NCBI GenBank assembly: GCA_052034175.1
Contig: JBPOIX010000054.1
Coordinates: 1 to 23,020 of the forward strand
Length of the DNA: 23,020 bases
Source of the DNA: UBA668 sp052034175
Lineage (GTDB): Bacteria; Actinomycetota; Acidimicrobiia; Acidimicrobiales; Ilumatobacteraceae
Direction: 5' to 3'
This document shows positions 1 through 7,699 of the stretch, piece by piece. The notes below the pieces were generated by a model that was given only the letters and a program-made list of their open reading frames with translations, did not search any database and was not told the origin of the DNA. Made by a program: the position numbers and the translations under genes. Position 1 is the stretch's first letter. Each line of letters opens with the position of its first letter.

Positions 1-2565
1 CGGCGTGCCGAGCAGCCGGCCGGGCAGGGACAGCAGGAGGTACCCGCCGTAGTAGTAGTTCGATGCCCCGCCGGCGAACCAGGCGTCGTACGGCGGCAGG
101 GTCCGGGTGCGCATCACCGACGTCAGCAACATCGTCTCGAACGGCTTCTCGCCGGAGCGGTAGGGGTGCCACAGGTCCGGGTTCGCGGCGCGCAGGGCCA
201 CCAGCACGACGAACGCCACCGCCGACACGGCGCACACGGAGGCGAGAATGCGCTTCCTGCTGTGCCACAGCTCGGCCAGTTCGACGCGTCGACGATGGGC
301 ACACCACGCGCCCAGGGCGGTCCACGCCGTCAGCACCACCGCCACCAGGCTCCGCGTGAAGGCCATGTCCAGGGCGGCGACCGCGACGAACACGGCCGCC
401 GCGGGGAGCACCAGCCCCATGGCCAGCGAGATCCCGAGCCCGGCGTCCGGCAGCCGCCGCAACAGCGGCAGGAGCACCACGAACGCGACGGCGCCCATCA
501 GGTGGAGCAGCACGAACCACGCCGCCACATGCCACCACGGGTTGGCGTCCACGTCGAACTCGTCGGCGTACGTTCCCGCAGCCTCGTTGGCGGCCACTTC
601 TTCCGGCAGCAACATCGTCCCGTTGGCCGCTGCCGCCTGAGGTGGCACGGCCACCGCGGTCGCGGCACGCCACGGCTGCAGCACGGCCCGCACCTCGGCC
701 AGGGTCAGCACGTCGCGGCGCTGCCAGATCCTCACCTCGGGGTGGTCGTAGACGGAGAACGCCTCCTCCGCCCAGTCGTCGTCCAGCCGCATCGCCTCCC
801 AGCCGAACAGGCTCAGCCGTGGCGGGCTGTCGAACCGCGCCACCTCGTCGAAGCCGAGCGCTCCGCTCTCCAAGCCCTCGACGAACAGGATGGTCGAGGG
901 GTAGCGAGCGGGGATCCGCGGCACCGCAGCCAACAGCCGCGGCGAGGACTCCACCACGTAGTCGACCTCCGTCAGGGTCTGCGCCAGCGCATCGATCTTG
1001 GCGACATCGTCGGGCGCGAACAGGTCGAGCTGTTCTCGCGGCCAACTCGAGGCATCGATGCCGTCCAGCCCGAGCGGGAGCCCGTCGTCCCACACCTGCG
1101 ACGTGAGGACCGCGCCGCTGTCGACATTCGCCGCGATCCACCGTGACGCGGCGATGCGCGTGTGGGCGTGGCCGTACACGCCCTGCACGAACGCAGCGCC
1201 CCAGAGCACGGCCACCAGCGCCAACACCGCTCCGGCGGCGCGGCCGAGGCGCCGAACTGCTCCGCCGACCGGCGCCACCGGCTCCACCGGCGCGACCCGA
1301 GCCACACGTGCCGCACCCGACAACCCCGCCAACCCGAGCCCGGCGACCACGTGCAGGGCCGGCATGGCCGGTACGAAGTAGCGCCCCGTCGGGTTGAAGC
1401 TGCGCATCGCCACGGCCATCGGCACCAGCACCGCCGCACCGAGGACTGCCGCCTGCAGTCGCGCGCCGTGGCGGCGCCCCCACAGCAACCACGCGCCGTA
1501 GATCGCCAGGAGTGAGGTACCCGGGCCGACCGTGAACACGAACAGCCATCGCAGCGGCTCCAGCACCGGCACCCGTCGCGCCCACTGGACCGCAGGCGGG
1601 AAGTCCAACTGGTCGATCCGCCATGACGCGGCGATGTCGTCCACGAACGCCGGCCGCAGCCGGAAACCCAGCCCCTCGAACGCGCCCGGATGCAGCACGC
1701 GGAAGGCCACCACCGCCCCGACCGTCATCGCCACGAGACGCACCACATCAGCGCGGCCGCGACCGCGGATCAGCAGCCAGCCCGCCACCGCGAAGGGCAC
1801 CGCGGCCACGCCCGCACCGGACAGCTTGACCGCCAGGGTGGCCCCCGCGGCCACGCCCGCGGCCGCCCCGAGAAGCACCACACGGCGAGCGCTGCCGCCG
1901 CCGAGATGGAGCGCCGCCAGGACGGTGCATGCGCTGGCCAGGCCGAGCAGCGGTTCGGCGGCGAAGAAGTGGGCGTGCTGGATTGCCATCACCGATGCCG
2001 CATACAGCCCCGCCGCAAGCAGCCCGGCGCGCCGCCCACCCACCCGGCGCCCGATCAACGCCACCACGAGGATGGTCAGCGTGTCGTACACGGCACCGAG
2101 CAGGCGACCGATCAGGTCGACCTGGTAGCCGTCGTCGAAGCGTGGCGCGCCGGTGGCGTCGAGCAGGGGCAGGCCGAACCAGTCGAGCGTGTGGACCACC
2201 GCGGCCGCCGGCTGGTCGCCGGTCGTGGCACCTTCGGCCAGCCACCCGGCGACGGCGCGGGTCGCCGCCAGGTGAGCGGGCCCGTAGACGAAGCTCTCGG
2301 TGACCCGGTACGGGTTCGCCGCGGAGCGATCACCGTCCAGCCAGTCCAGTACCGGCCCGGCCAACGTGCCATGTGCCGGCGGACCCGCGTCCGCAGCCAA
2401 CTCGGCGGACGTGAGCGACCAGTGGCGCTCGTCGGGGTGCAGGTGTTGGCGCTGGTCGAAGTCGAGGTTCCACACGCGGGCGATGAACCCGAGCAGCATC
2501 ACCAGCGCCAGCGCCAGCGCCCACCGATGCCGCCGCCACCATGCCACGGCTGCAGCGGCCGTCAC
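1..2565 (-). CDS. GT-C glycosyltransferase-like membrane protein fused to a DUF2298/YYY domain (partial, C-terminus beyond window)
   Basis: The frame is open for 855 codons from GTG 2565 to the left edge. Residues 15-32 form a membrane segment, followed by HPDERHW (43-49), the acidic first-loop motif of ArnT/PMT-like GT-C enzymes that use polyprenyl-phosphate sugars. Many further hydrophobic segments follow. Around residues 602-612 comes FSVYDHPEVRIW, and after another set of membrane segments NYYYGGY (836-842). Both recall the Chlor_Arch_YYY (DUF2298) family, named for YYYxG. From what is known of GT-C enzymes I infer sugar transfer at the outer membrane face. The acceptor is unknown. The GTG overlaps the stop of the upstream GT4-methyltransferase gene (GTGA), so this is probably the distal gene of the glycan operon. 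The fusion boundary is estimated by eye, and the C-terminal domain is cut by the window. Confidence 0.82.
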   Translation of the reverse strand, partial: MTAAAAVAWWRRHRWALALALVMLLGFIARVWNLDFDQRQHLHPDERHWSLTSAELAADAGPPAHGTLAGPVLDWLDGDRSAANPYRVTESFVYGPAHLAATRAVAGWLAEGATTGDQPAAAVVHTLDWFGLPLLDATGAPRFDDGYQVDLIGRLLGAVYDTLTILVVALIGRRVGGRRAGLLAAGLYAASVMAIQHAHFFAAEPLLGLASACTVLAALHLGGGSARRVVLLGAAAGVAAGATLAVKLSGAGVAAVPFAVAGWLLIRGRGRADVVRLVAMTVGAVVAFRVLHPGAFEGLGFRLRPAFVDDIAASWRIDQLDFPPAVQWARRVPVLEPLRWLFVFTVGPGTSLLAIYGAWLLWGRRHGARLQAAVLGAAVLVPMAVAMRSFNPTGRYFVPAMPALHVVAGLGLAGLSGAARVARVAPVEPVAPVGGAVRRLGRAAGAVLALVAVLWGAAFVQGVYGHAHTRIAASRWIAANVDSGAVLTSQVWDDGLPLGLDGIDASSWPREQLDLFAPDDVAKIDALAQTLTEVDYVVESSPRLLAAVPRIPARYPSTILFVEGLESGALGFDEVARFDSPPRLSLFGWEAMRLDDDWAEEAFSVYDHPEVRIWQRRDVLTLAEVRAVLQPWRAATAVAVPPQAAAANGTMLLPEEVAANEAAGTYADEFDVDANPWWHVAAWFVLLHLMGAVAFVVLLPLLRRLPDAGLGISLAMGLVLPAAAVFVAVAALDMAFTRSLVAVVLTAWTALGAWCAHRRRVELAELWHSRKRILASVCAVSAVAFVVLVALRAANPDLWHPYRSGEKPFETMLLTSVMRTRTLPPYDAWFAGGASNYYYGGYLLLSLPGRLLGTP

Positions 2566-4643
2566 GGTGCCACCACCTCGCCCGGTACCCGCAACCGCGC
2601 CACGAGGCTGACGTGGCGGCGGCGAGGGCCGCGGCTCGGCCGGTCGTTGCGCCGGTCGACCGCACGCAACACCGCGCGGGCCGCGCCCATCGTTCGCGCC
2701 GCGCTGCTGCCCTCGGCCGCACTGCCGAAGCGATCGGCCGCGGCACGCCACGCGGGAGGCAGCAGCCCGCGCTCGATCAGCGGCTTCCCCACGCCGTACA
2801 CCACCAGGTGGTTGAACGGGAAGGTGCGGCTGGTGAGCTCCTCCACCACCTCCACCTCCAACCCGGCGCGGGTGGCGGCCTCCACCAGCTCGGCGGGCAG
2901 GTAGAGGCGCCGGTGGTTGCTCCACTGGCCGGTGATCGGCCCGGCGCTGGTGAGCGGCGCGAGCCCGAGCGTCTCCCGCGTGCGGTTGATCGGGTCCCAC
3001 CAGAACGGGTAGTTGGCGTGGGGGACGCTGACGGCCACGGCCCCGCCCGGGCGCACCACGCGGCGGGCTTCGCGGAGCACGGCGGCGTCGTCGTCCACAT
3101 GCTCCAACACCTCCGACAGCAGCGCCGCGTCGAAGGAGTCGGCCGCGAAGGGCAGCATCCCGAGGTCGCCCTGCACCAGGGTGGCGCCGGGGACCTCGCG
3201 CTGCGCCCAGCGCAACCGGTCCATGTCGCCATCGAGCCCCACCGCGGCGCCGAGGTTGCGCAGGCCGGAGGCGACCATCAGCAGGTAGCCCATGCCACAC
3301 CCGGCGTCGAGCAGGCGGTCGCCGTCGCGCAGGCCGAGGTGCCCGAGCAGTGTCGGGATGCGGCGGCGGTAGGCCATGTCCGCCTCGTTGCGCGTCAGCC
3401 GCTCCACGAGTGCCACATCAGCGGCGGTGAGCCCAGCCGGCGCGGACCCAGCCGGCGCGGGCCCAGCGGGCCGCGCCGCGGGGGCCTCGTGGCGCGTGCG
3501 TCCGCTGCGCCCTGCCGCCACCTGGGCCAGCAGGGCCGCGTGGGCGTCGCGGCTGGCTTCCGGGTCGAAGCTCGCCTCCACCGCCGCTCGTTCAGGTCGG
3601 GGGAGCGGCCACCGCACCGCGTCGATGATCGCTGCGGCCAGTGCCTCCGGGTCGTCGGGCGGGACCAGCCGCCCCATTCCTGTGCGCTGCACGACCTCGC
3701 GGGCGCCGGCGATGTCGGCAGCCACCAGTGGGGTTCCACTGAGCAACGCCTCCACCTGGACGGCGCCGAAGCAGTCGCTGCGGGACGGCAGCACGAACAG
3801 GTCGCAGAGCGCATAGAAGTCCGCCATCTGCTGGCGTTCCGCGAGGAGGCCGACGTTCTGCAACGCGGCGCCGTGGCGGCGGAACTCCTCCGCCCACCGT
3901 TCGTAGAAGCGTTCGTAGACCACCCGCGTCTCGCCGGCGAACAGGAAGCGCACCGTCGGCTCGGCCGCCAACACTGCCGGCACCGCACGCAGCAGGATGT
4001 CGAAGCCCTTCTCCTCCACGAAGCGGCCGGCGAAACCGACCACCGGCGCGTCGCCGAGGCCGAGCTCGGTGCGCCACTCCGCAACCCGCGTCGGGTCGGG
4101 CAGTGGGAGGGTGGTCGGTGGGTGCAGGGCGGTCACCTTGTGGGCGACCGGGGCAAGAAACCGCGAGCGCCGGGCGTAGTCCTCCGAGAGGGTGGTGACG
4201 GCATCCGCCAGGCGGAGCGCGGCGCCCATCGTGATGGTCATCGCAGCCTGCACCACCCGGTTCGCCGCACCCTTGGGCATCACCACGTCGCCCTGGTGGG
4301 TGACGACCGTCGGCACCCCGCGCAGGCGAGCCAACACCGTGGCCAGGAGCGCCTCCGGCATGGGTGTGTGCACGTGGAGCACATCGTGCCGGCCGAGCTG
4401 GCGCCACAACTCCAGCGGGTAGCGGGGCATCACCATCGTCCGGCTCACCCGAGCCGCCACCGGGAGGCGCACGATGTCCACACCGGCCGCTCGTTCCGTC
4501 CGGTGGAGGGTGGGGTCGTGACGGCTGGTGAGCACGGTGACGTCGTGCCCCCGGGCGACCAGGCCCTCGGCAATGCCCTGGGCGTAGCGGGTGAGGCCGG
4601 TCCAGTGAGGGCGGTAGTAGCTCAGCGTGGTGAGCACCCTCAC
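2562..4643 (-). CDS. GT4 glycosyltransferase fused to class I SAM methyltransferase
   Basis: The protein has 693 residues from GTG 4643. This start is chosen because VRVLTTLSYYRPHWTGLTRY is a typical GT4 N-terminus and because GTG overlaps the upstream stop as GTGA; the frame stays open further upstream but that part is antisense-like. Residues 1 to about 385 are GT-B family 4: a glycine-rich acceptor loop, VVGFAGRFVEEKGFDILL, and near residue 290 DCFGAVQVEALLSGTPLVAAD (E-x7-E variant beginning with Asp). An Ala/Pro linker with PAG repeats (about 389-404) leads to a methyltransferase: LLDAGCGMGYLL (about 443, SAM motif I) and FDAALLSEVLEHVDDD. I infer that it adds a hexose and methylates the glycan or a lipid-linked intermediate. 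Donor and acceptor are unknown. The two activities are more often encoded separately. Confidence 0.88.
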   Translation of the reverse strand: MRVLTTLSYYRPHWTGLTRYAQGIAEGLVARGHDVTVLTSRHDPTLHRTERAAGVDIVRLPVAARVSRTMVMPRYPLELWRQLGRHDVLHVHTPMPEALLATVLARLRGVPTVVTHQGDVVMPKGAANRVVQAAMTITMGAALRLADAVTTLSEDYARRSRFLAPVAHKVTALHPPTTLPLPDPTRVAEWRTELGLGDAPVVGFAGRFVEEKGFDILLRAVPAVLAAEPTVRFLFAGETRVVYERFYERWAEEFRRHGAALQNVGLLAERQQMADFYALCDLFVLPSRSDCFGAVQVEALLSGTPLVAADIAGAREVVQRTGMGRLVPPDDPEALAAAIIDAVRWPLPRPERAAVEASFDPEASRDAHAALLAQVAAGRSGRTRHEAPAARPAGPAPAGSAPAGLTAADVALVERLTRNEADMAYRRRIPTLLGHLGLRDGDRLLDAGCGMGYLLMVASGLRNLGAAVGLDGDMDRLRWAQREVPGATLVQGDLGMLPFAADSFDAALLSEVLEHVDDDAAVLREARRVVRPGGAVAVSVPHANYPFWWDPINRTRETLGLAPLTSAGPITGQWSNHRRLYLPAELVEAATRAGLEVEVVEELTSRTFPFNHLVVYGVGKPLIERGLLPPAWRAAADRFGSAAEGSSAARTMGAARAVLRAVDRRNDRPSRGPRRRHVSLVARLRVPGEVVAP

Positions 4644-5362
4644 TCCGCACCCCCGGACGGCCGACGGCGAGCCGCGTAGCGCATCGTCTGCCCAGCGGCC
4701 AGCGCGCACGCACGCAGCAGGCGCACGAGCCGCAGGCTGGACGCGCCGTGCTCCCGGGCGCGGTGCGCCACATCGATCTGCGTCAGGCGGGCTCCGCGGC
4801 GCGCCGCCCCCAACGCCACCAGCAGCGACGGGGCGAAGGTCGTCGGTGCCACCCCAGCGAGGAGTTCGCGCAGCACCTCCGCGCGCACCAGCTTGCACGG
4901 GGCATTCGGGTCCCGTAGCCGGCGCCTGGCCAGCAGCGACACGGCGAGGGCCTCCACCGCCGTCAGCGCCAGCCGGTGGCGAGGGTCGGCCCGCCCGACA
5001 CGGCAGCCGAGCAGCACGTCGAACGGCTCGCGCGCGCTCCACAGGCGGGCCGCCTCGGCGACAGGAACCTGGGCATCCTAATCCAACTGCAGCACCCACT
5101 CGCCCCGTGCGGCGGCGAACCCGCGGAGGATGCTCGGGCCGTGCCCGCGGTTCACCTCGTTGGTCAGCACCCGAATGCGCTCATCCGCGACGGCCACCCG
5201 CGCCAGCACGTCAGCGCTGCCATCGGTGGACGCGTCGTCCACCACGACCAGCTCGCTGCCGGGCACATGGTCCAGCAGGTCGCGCTGCAGTTCGGCAAGC
5301 GCTCCGGCCAGGCCCGCGGCCTCGTTGTGGACGGGCATCACCACACTCAGGGTGCAGGTCAC
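4640..5362 (-). pseudogene. GT2 glycosyltransferase (polyprenyl-phosphate sugar synthase type) interrupted by in-frame TAG
   Basis: One frame runs from GTG 5362 (GTGA overlap with the upstream FAD gene) to TGA 4640 and would give 240 residues. It is broken only by TAG at 5080-5078, codon 95. Before the stop: LSVVMPVHNEAAGL, ELVVVDDASTDGSADVLA and GEWVLQLD. Directly after it, in the same frame: DAQVPVAEAARLW, DPNAPCKLVRAEVL and HRAREHGASSLRL, the normal C-terminal half of a DPM/DPG-synthase-like GT2. The stop replaces the middle residue of the DxD metal/nucleotide motif (D-stop-D); TCG (Ser) to TAG is the simplest change. Both halves are otherwise intact, so this is a very recent nonsense mutation, a sequencing error, or a read-through site. 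If translation ends here, the enzyme is inactive and coupling to the downstream GT4 gene is weakened. An internal GTG at 5017 has no clear ribosome binding site. Confidence 0.85.
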
Positions 5363-6792
5363 GCCCACGCCGCTTCCGCCGTGCCGTTCACCAGCAGGTG
5401 GGCCACGTCGGCCCCCATCTTCACCGCGTGATCCATGTTCCCCAACTCGTAACGCCAGGCGCCGAAGCGCCCGCGGGAGTAGATGCCGTGGGCCATCAAC
5501 CACGGCTGGATCACCGCCAGCGCGGCGTCGCGCCCCAACGTCGGCACGGGGTAGGCGCGCGGCAGGTGCTGCACGTGCACGGACGCGACCCGCGCGAAGG
5601 GCGGCACCACGCCCACCCGTTTCAACGCCGCGTCGACCGCGGCCGGCAGGTCCGCGGCGGTGGGCAACCCGTGAGTGCCGAGCGGCCGCTGCGCGGAATG
5701 CGCAGTCTCGGTCATCCACGACGAGTAGAGGTCCGTGCGGCCGCCGGGCACATGAGCCGGCGAGTACTTGGCGAAGTTCGTGGCGCGGTAGAACGGCACG
5801 TCGGCTTCCGGGAAGTACAGCCATGACCGCTCGTCGCGCAGCGGCTCCTCGTAGCCGATGCCCACCACCGTCACCTCGTTCGCCACCAGCTGCCCCGCTG
5901 CGGCGCGCACGTCGTCCGGGGCGTGGTCCAGCAGGCCGATCAGCGCGTCGAGCGCGCCGGTCCACACCAGCCGGTCGTACGGGTAGGCCTGCCCGCCGGC
6001 GGTGACCACCCTGTCGGCGACGGCCACATGTTCCACCGGGGCATCGAAGCGAACGGCGTCGCCAAGGCCGCGGGCGGCGCGGCGGTAGATCTCGCCGGTG
6101 CCACCCTGCGCCGGAAAGGCGAACGAGTGATTCGGCCCCCACACCTGGTCGCGGCGGTGCACGTAGGCGGCCAATGCCTGCCGCCAGGGCACCTCGGCCA
6201 CGCGCTCGGCGATCCAGCCGGCGGCCATCGATTCGGGCGGGTGGGCCCACACCTTCTCGTTGTACGGGCGCATGAACTGGCGGGTGATCCCCGGGCCGAA
6301 GGCGCGCAGCATCCACGCCGCGAAGTCCTGCCCGGGCACTGCGGCGGCCGGGGTCGCGGCCGCGCCGACCAGGCCCACCAACGCCTCCTCCGCCTCCTCC
6401 GGCGGGAGGTGGTGCAGGTGCAACTGGTACGGGTAGGGCACCCACGCGCCTACCACTTCGTCACCGCCACCGGCGCCGTGGCCGACCTGGGCGACGTGGC
6501 CGACCTGGGCGACCTGGGCGACGTGGACGAACGACGAGCGGTCGTGATGTAGCAGTTCGTCACCCATTGCATCCACCAGCAGGCGGTCGAACTCGCCATA
6601 GTGGGAGAACACCACATGCCCGCCGTGGTCCCACGTGAAGCCCTGGGCATCGACGACCGACCCGGCCAGGCCGCCGGCCACCGGCGCCGCTTCCAACACC
6701 GTGAAGGCCTGATGGCCGAGGGCGCGCAGGGTGCGAGCGCAGGCCAAGCCGCACGGGCCCGCACCCACCACCACGATCGAGCGCGCTGCCAT
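5359..6792 (-). CDS. FAD-dependent amine-oxidase/UDP-galactopyranose-mutase-like protein of glycan locus
   Basis: The product has 477 residues from ATG 6792. The N-terminal Rossmann motif is VVVGAGPCGLACARTLRALG (residues 7-26), followed by WDHGGHVVFS, FMRPYNEKVWAHPPESM, YPVPTLGRD and near the end GRFGAWRYELGNMDHAVKMG. This motif set belongs to FAD proteins related to protoporphyrinogen oxidase and UDP-galactopyranose mutase that commonly sit in polysaccharide clusters. A redox or isomerase step on a nucleotide sugar or lipid-linked glycan is inferred, not shown. Residues 89-106 are an extra stretch of three-residue units (VAQ/VGH) encoded by a 9-bp tandem repeat. The stop codon overlaps the GTG of the downstream GT2 gene (GTGA), so the genes are probably translationally coupled. 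No strong Shine-Dalgarno sequence precedes ATG 6792, and 45 nt separate it from the next upstream gene. Confidence 0.87.
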   Translation of the reverse strand: MAARSIVVVGAGPCGLACARTLRALGHQAFTVLEAAPVAGGLAGSVVDAQGFTWDHGGHVVFSHYGEFDRLLVDAMGDELLHHDRSSFVHVAQVAQVGHVAQVGHGAGGGDEVVGAWVPYPYQLHLHHLPPEEAEEALVGLVGAAATPAAAVPGQDFAAWMLRAFGPGITRQFMRPYNEKVWAHPPESMAAGWIAERVAEVPWRQALAAYVHRRDQVWGPNHSFAFPAQGGTGEIYRRAARGLGDAVRFDAPVEHVAVADRVVTAGGQAYPYDRLVWTGALDALIGLLDHAPDDVRAAAGQLVANEVTVVGIGYEEPLRDERSWLYFPEADVPFYRATNFAKYSPAHVPGGRTDLYSSWMTETAHSAQRPLGTHGLPTAADLPAAVDAALKRVGVVPPFARVASVHVQHLPRAYPVPTLGRDAALAVIQPWLMAHGIYSRGRFGAWRYELGNMDHAVKMGADVAHLLVNGTAEAAWA

Positions 6793-6837
6793 TCGCCGAA
6801 GGGTAGCCGGGCACGCCGTCGCGCCCCGGAGCGCCGA

Positions 6838-7602
6838 TCAGGGCGACGAGCCGGCGGCCCCACGCCCGGCCCCACGCCCGGCGTGGCGGCCGGCGCGGCG
6901 CGCCTCGAACACCATGCGCAGCCCGTCGCGCACGACGCGCACCTTCCCGTCGCCGCGATCGGTCCAGCGAACCGGCTGCTCCACGACGTGCGCGCCCTGG
7001 CGCGCCAGGCGCGCCAACACCTCCACCTCGAACGCGTACCCGTCCGTCCGCACGTCGGCCATCAGCGGCTGGATGGTGGTGCGGCGGTACAACTTCATCC
7101 CGCACTGCGGGTCGGACACCCGCACCGGCGTGAGGGCCCGCACGACGGCCCGGAAGGCCGCTGCCGCCACCCGCCGCCGCAAGGGGCGCGCCGGTTCGAT
7201 CACCGAGCCAGGGAGCTGGCGTGTCCCCAGCACGGCCTCCGCCCCCATGGCCACGGCCGCCAACATCGCCGGGAGCGCCGCGAGGTCGCCGGCGAGGTCG
7301 GCGTCCACCACCAGCACGGCATCGCCGGTGGCGGCCGCCACACCGGCTCGCACCGCAGCACCCTTGCCACGCGCGCCGCCGTTCGCCACGACGCGCACCT
7401 GAACCTCGCTGTCGGCGGCAACGGCCGCGTGCACCACGGCCACCGTCGCGTCGCGGCAGTGATCGTCGACGACCACCACCTCGCACGCGCCATCCACCAG
7501 GTCCGGCAGGTCGGCCAGCAGGCGAGCCACGGTCGGGCCGATGCGCCGCTCCTCGTCGAAGCACGGCACGACCACGGAAAGGCTCGGTGCGGGCGGCATC
7601 AC
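6838..7602 (-). CDS. GT2 glycosyltransferase, ALG5/DPM-like polyprenyl-phosphate sugar transferase
   Basis: The product has 254 residues; ATG 7602 or the adjacent ATG 7599 starts it. LSVVVPCFDEERRIGPTVAR at the N-terminus, VVVVDDHCRDAT, VVANGGARGKGAAVRAG, the metal-binding VLVVDADLAGDL and DPQCGMKLYRRTTIQPLM are the ordered motifs of the dolichyl/polyprenyl-phosphate beta-glucosyltransferase branch of GT2. It likely charges polyprenyl phosphate with a hexose at the cytoplasmic face, making the donor used by GT-C enzymes such as the one at 1-2565. The C-terminal 25 residues are Arg/Gly/Ala-rich with repeated GRGAGRG and may be a basic membrane-proximal tail. It is the promoter-proximal gene of the minus-strand glycan locus and is divergent from the molybdoenzyme gene. 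No transmembrane segment is evident. Confidence 0.9.
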   Translation of the reverse strand: MMPPAPSLSVVVPCFDEERRIGPTVARLLADLPDLVDGACEVVVVDDHCRDATVAVVHAAVAADSEVQVRVVANGGARGKGAAVRAGVAAATGDAVLVVDADLAGDLAALPAMLAAVAMGAEAVLGTRQLPGSVIEPARPLRRRVAAAAFRAVVRALTPVRVSDPQCGMKLYRRTTIQPLMADVRTDGYAFEVEVLARLARQGAHVVEQPVRWTDRGDGKVRVVRDGLRMVFEARRAGRHAGRGAGRGAAGSSP

Positions 7603-7637
7603 TGGCGGGTGACTGTACCCGTCGCCACTCGTGGCTC

Positions 7638-7666
7638 TTGCGAGACCTGGTTGCCACGACTAGGTT
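7638..7666 (+). promoter_or_regulatory. Candidate sigma-70-type promoter for the molybdoenzyme-hxlR unit
   Basis: TTGCGA (7638-7643) and TAGGTT (7661-7666) are separated by exactly 17 bases in the divergent gap. A start near 7672 would give a leader of about 28 nt. GGAGG at 7690-7694, 5 nt before ATG 7700, fits this leader. Confidence 0.5.
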
Positions 7667-7699
7667 CGCTCATTGAACCCACCACGAGCGGAGGCACCC

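Noticed and set aside
2541..4679. Long open frame on the plus strand (about 700 codons) opposite the GT4-methyltransferase gene
   Set aside because: It is rich in His, Arg, Gly and Ala, has no recognisable motif, and mirrors a clearly conserved gene. Such frames are common in high-GC DNA.
5078..5080. Pyrrolysine insertion at the TAG
   Set aside because: Pyrrolysine is known mainly in methylamine methyltransferases, and nothing nearby suggests pyl genes. A nonsense mutation or sequence error is simpler.
5017..5362. Two separate genes in place of an interrupted GT2
   Set aside because: Both parts are in one frame, together match a single GT2 domain in order, and the second part lacks a start with a ribosome binding site.
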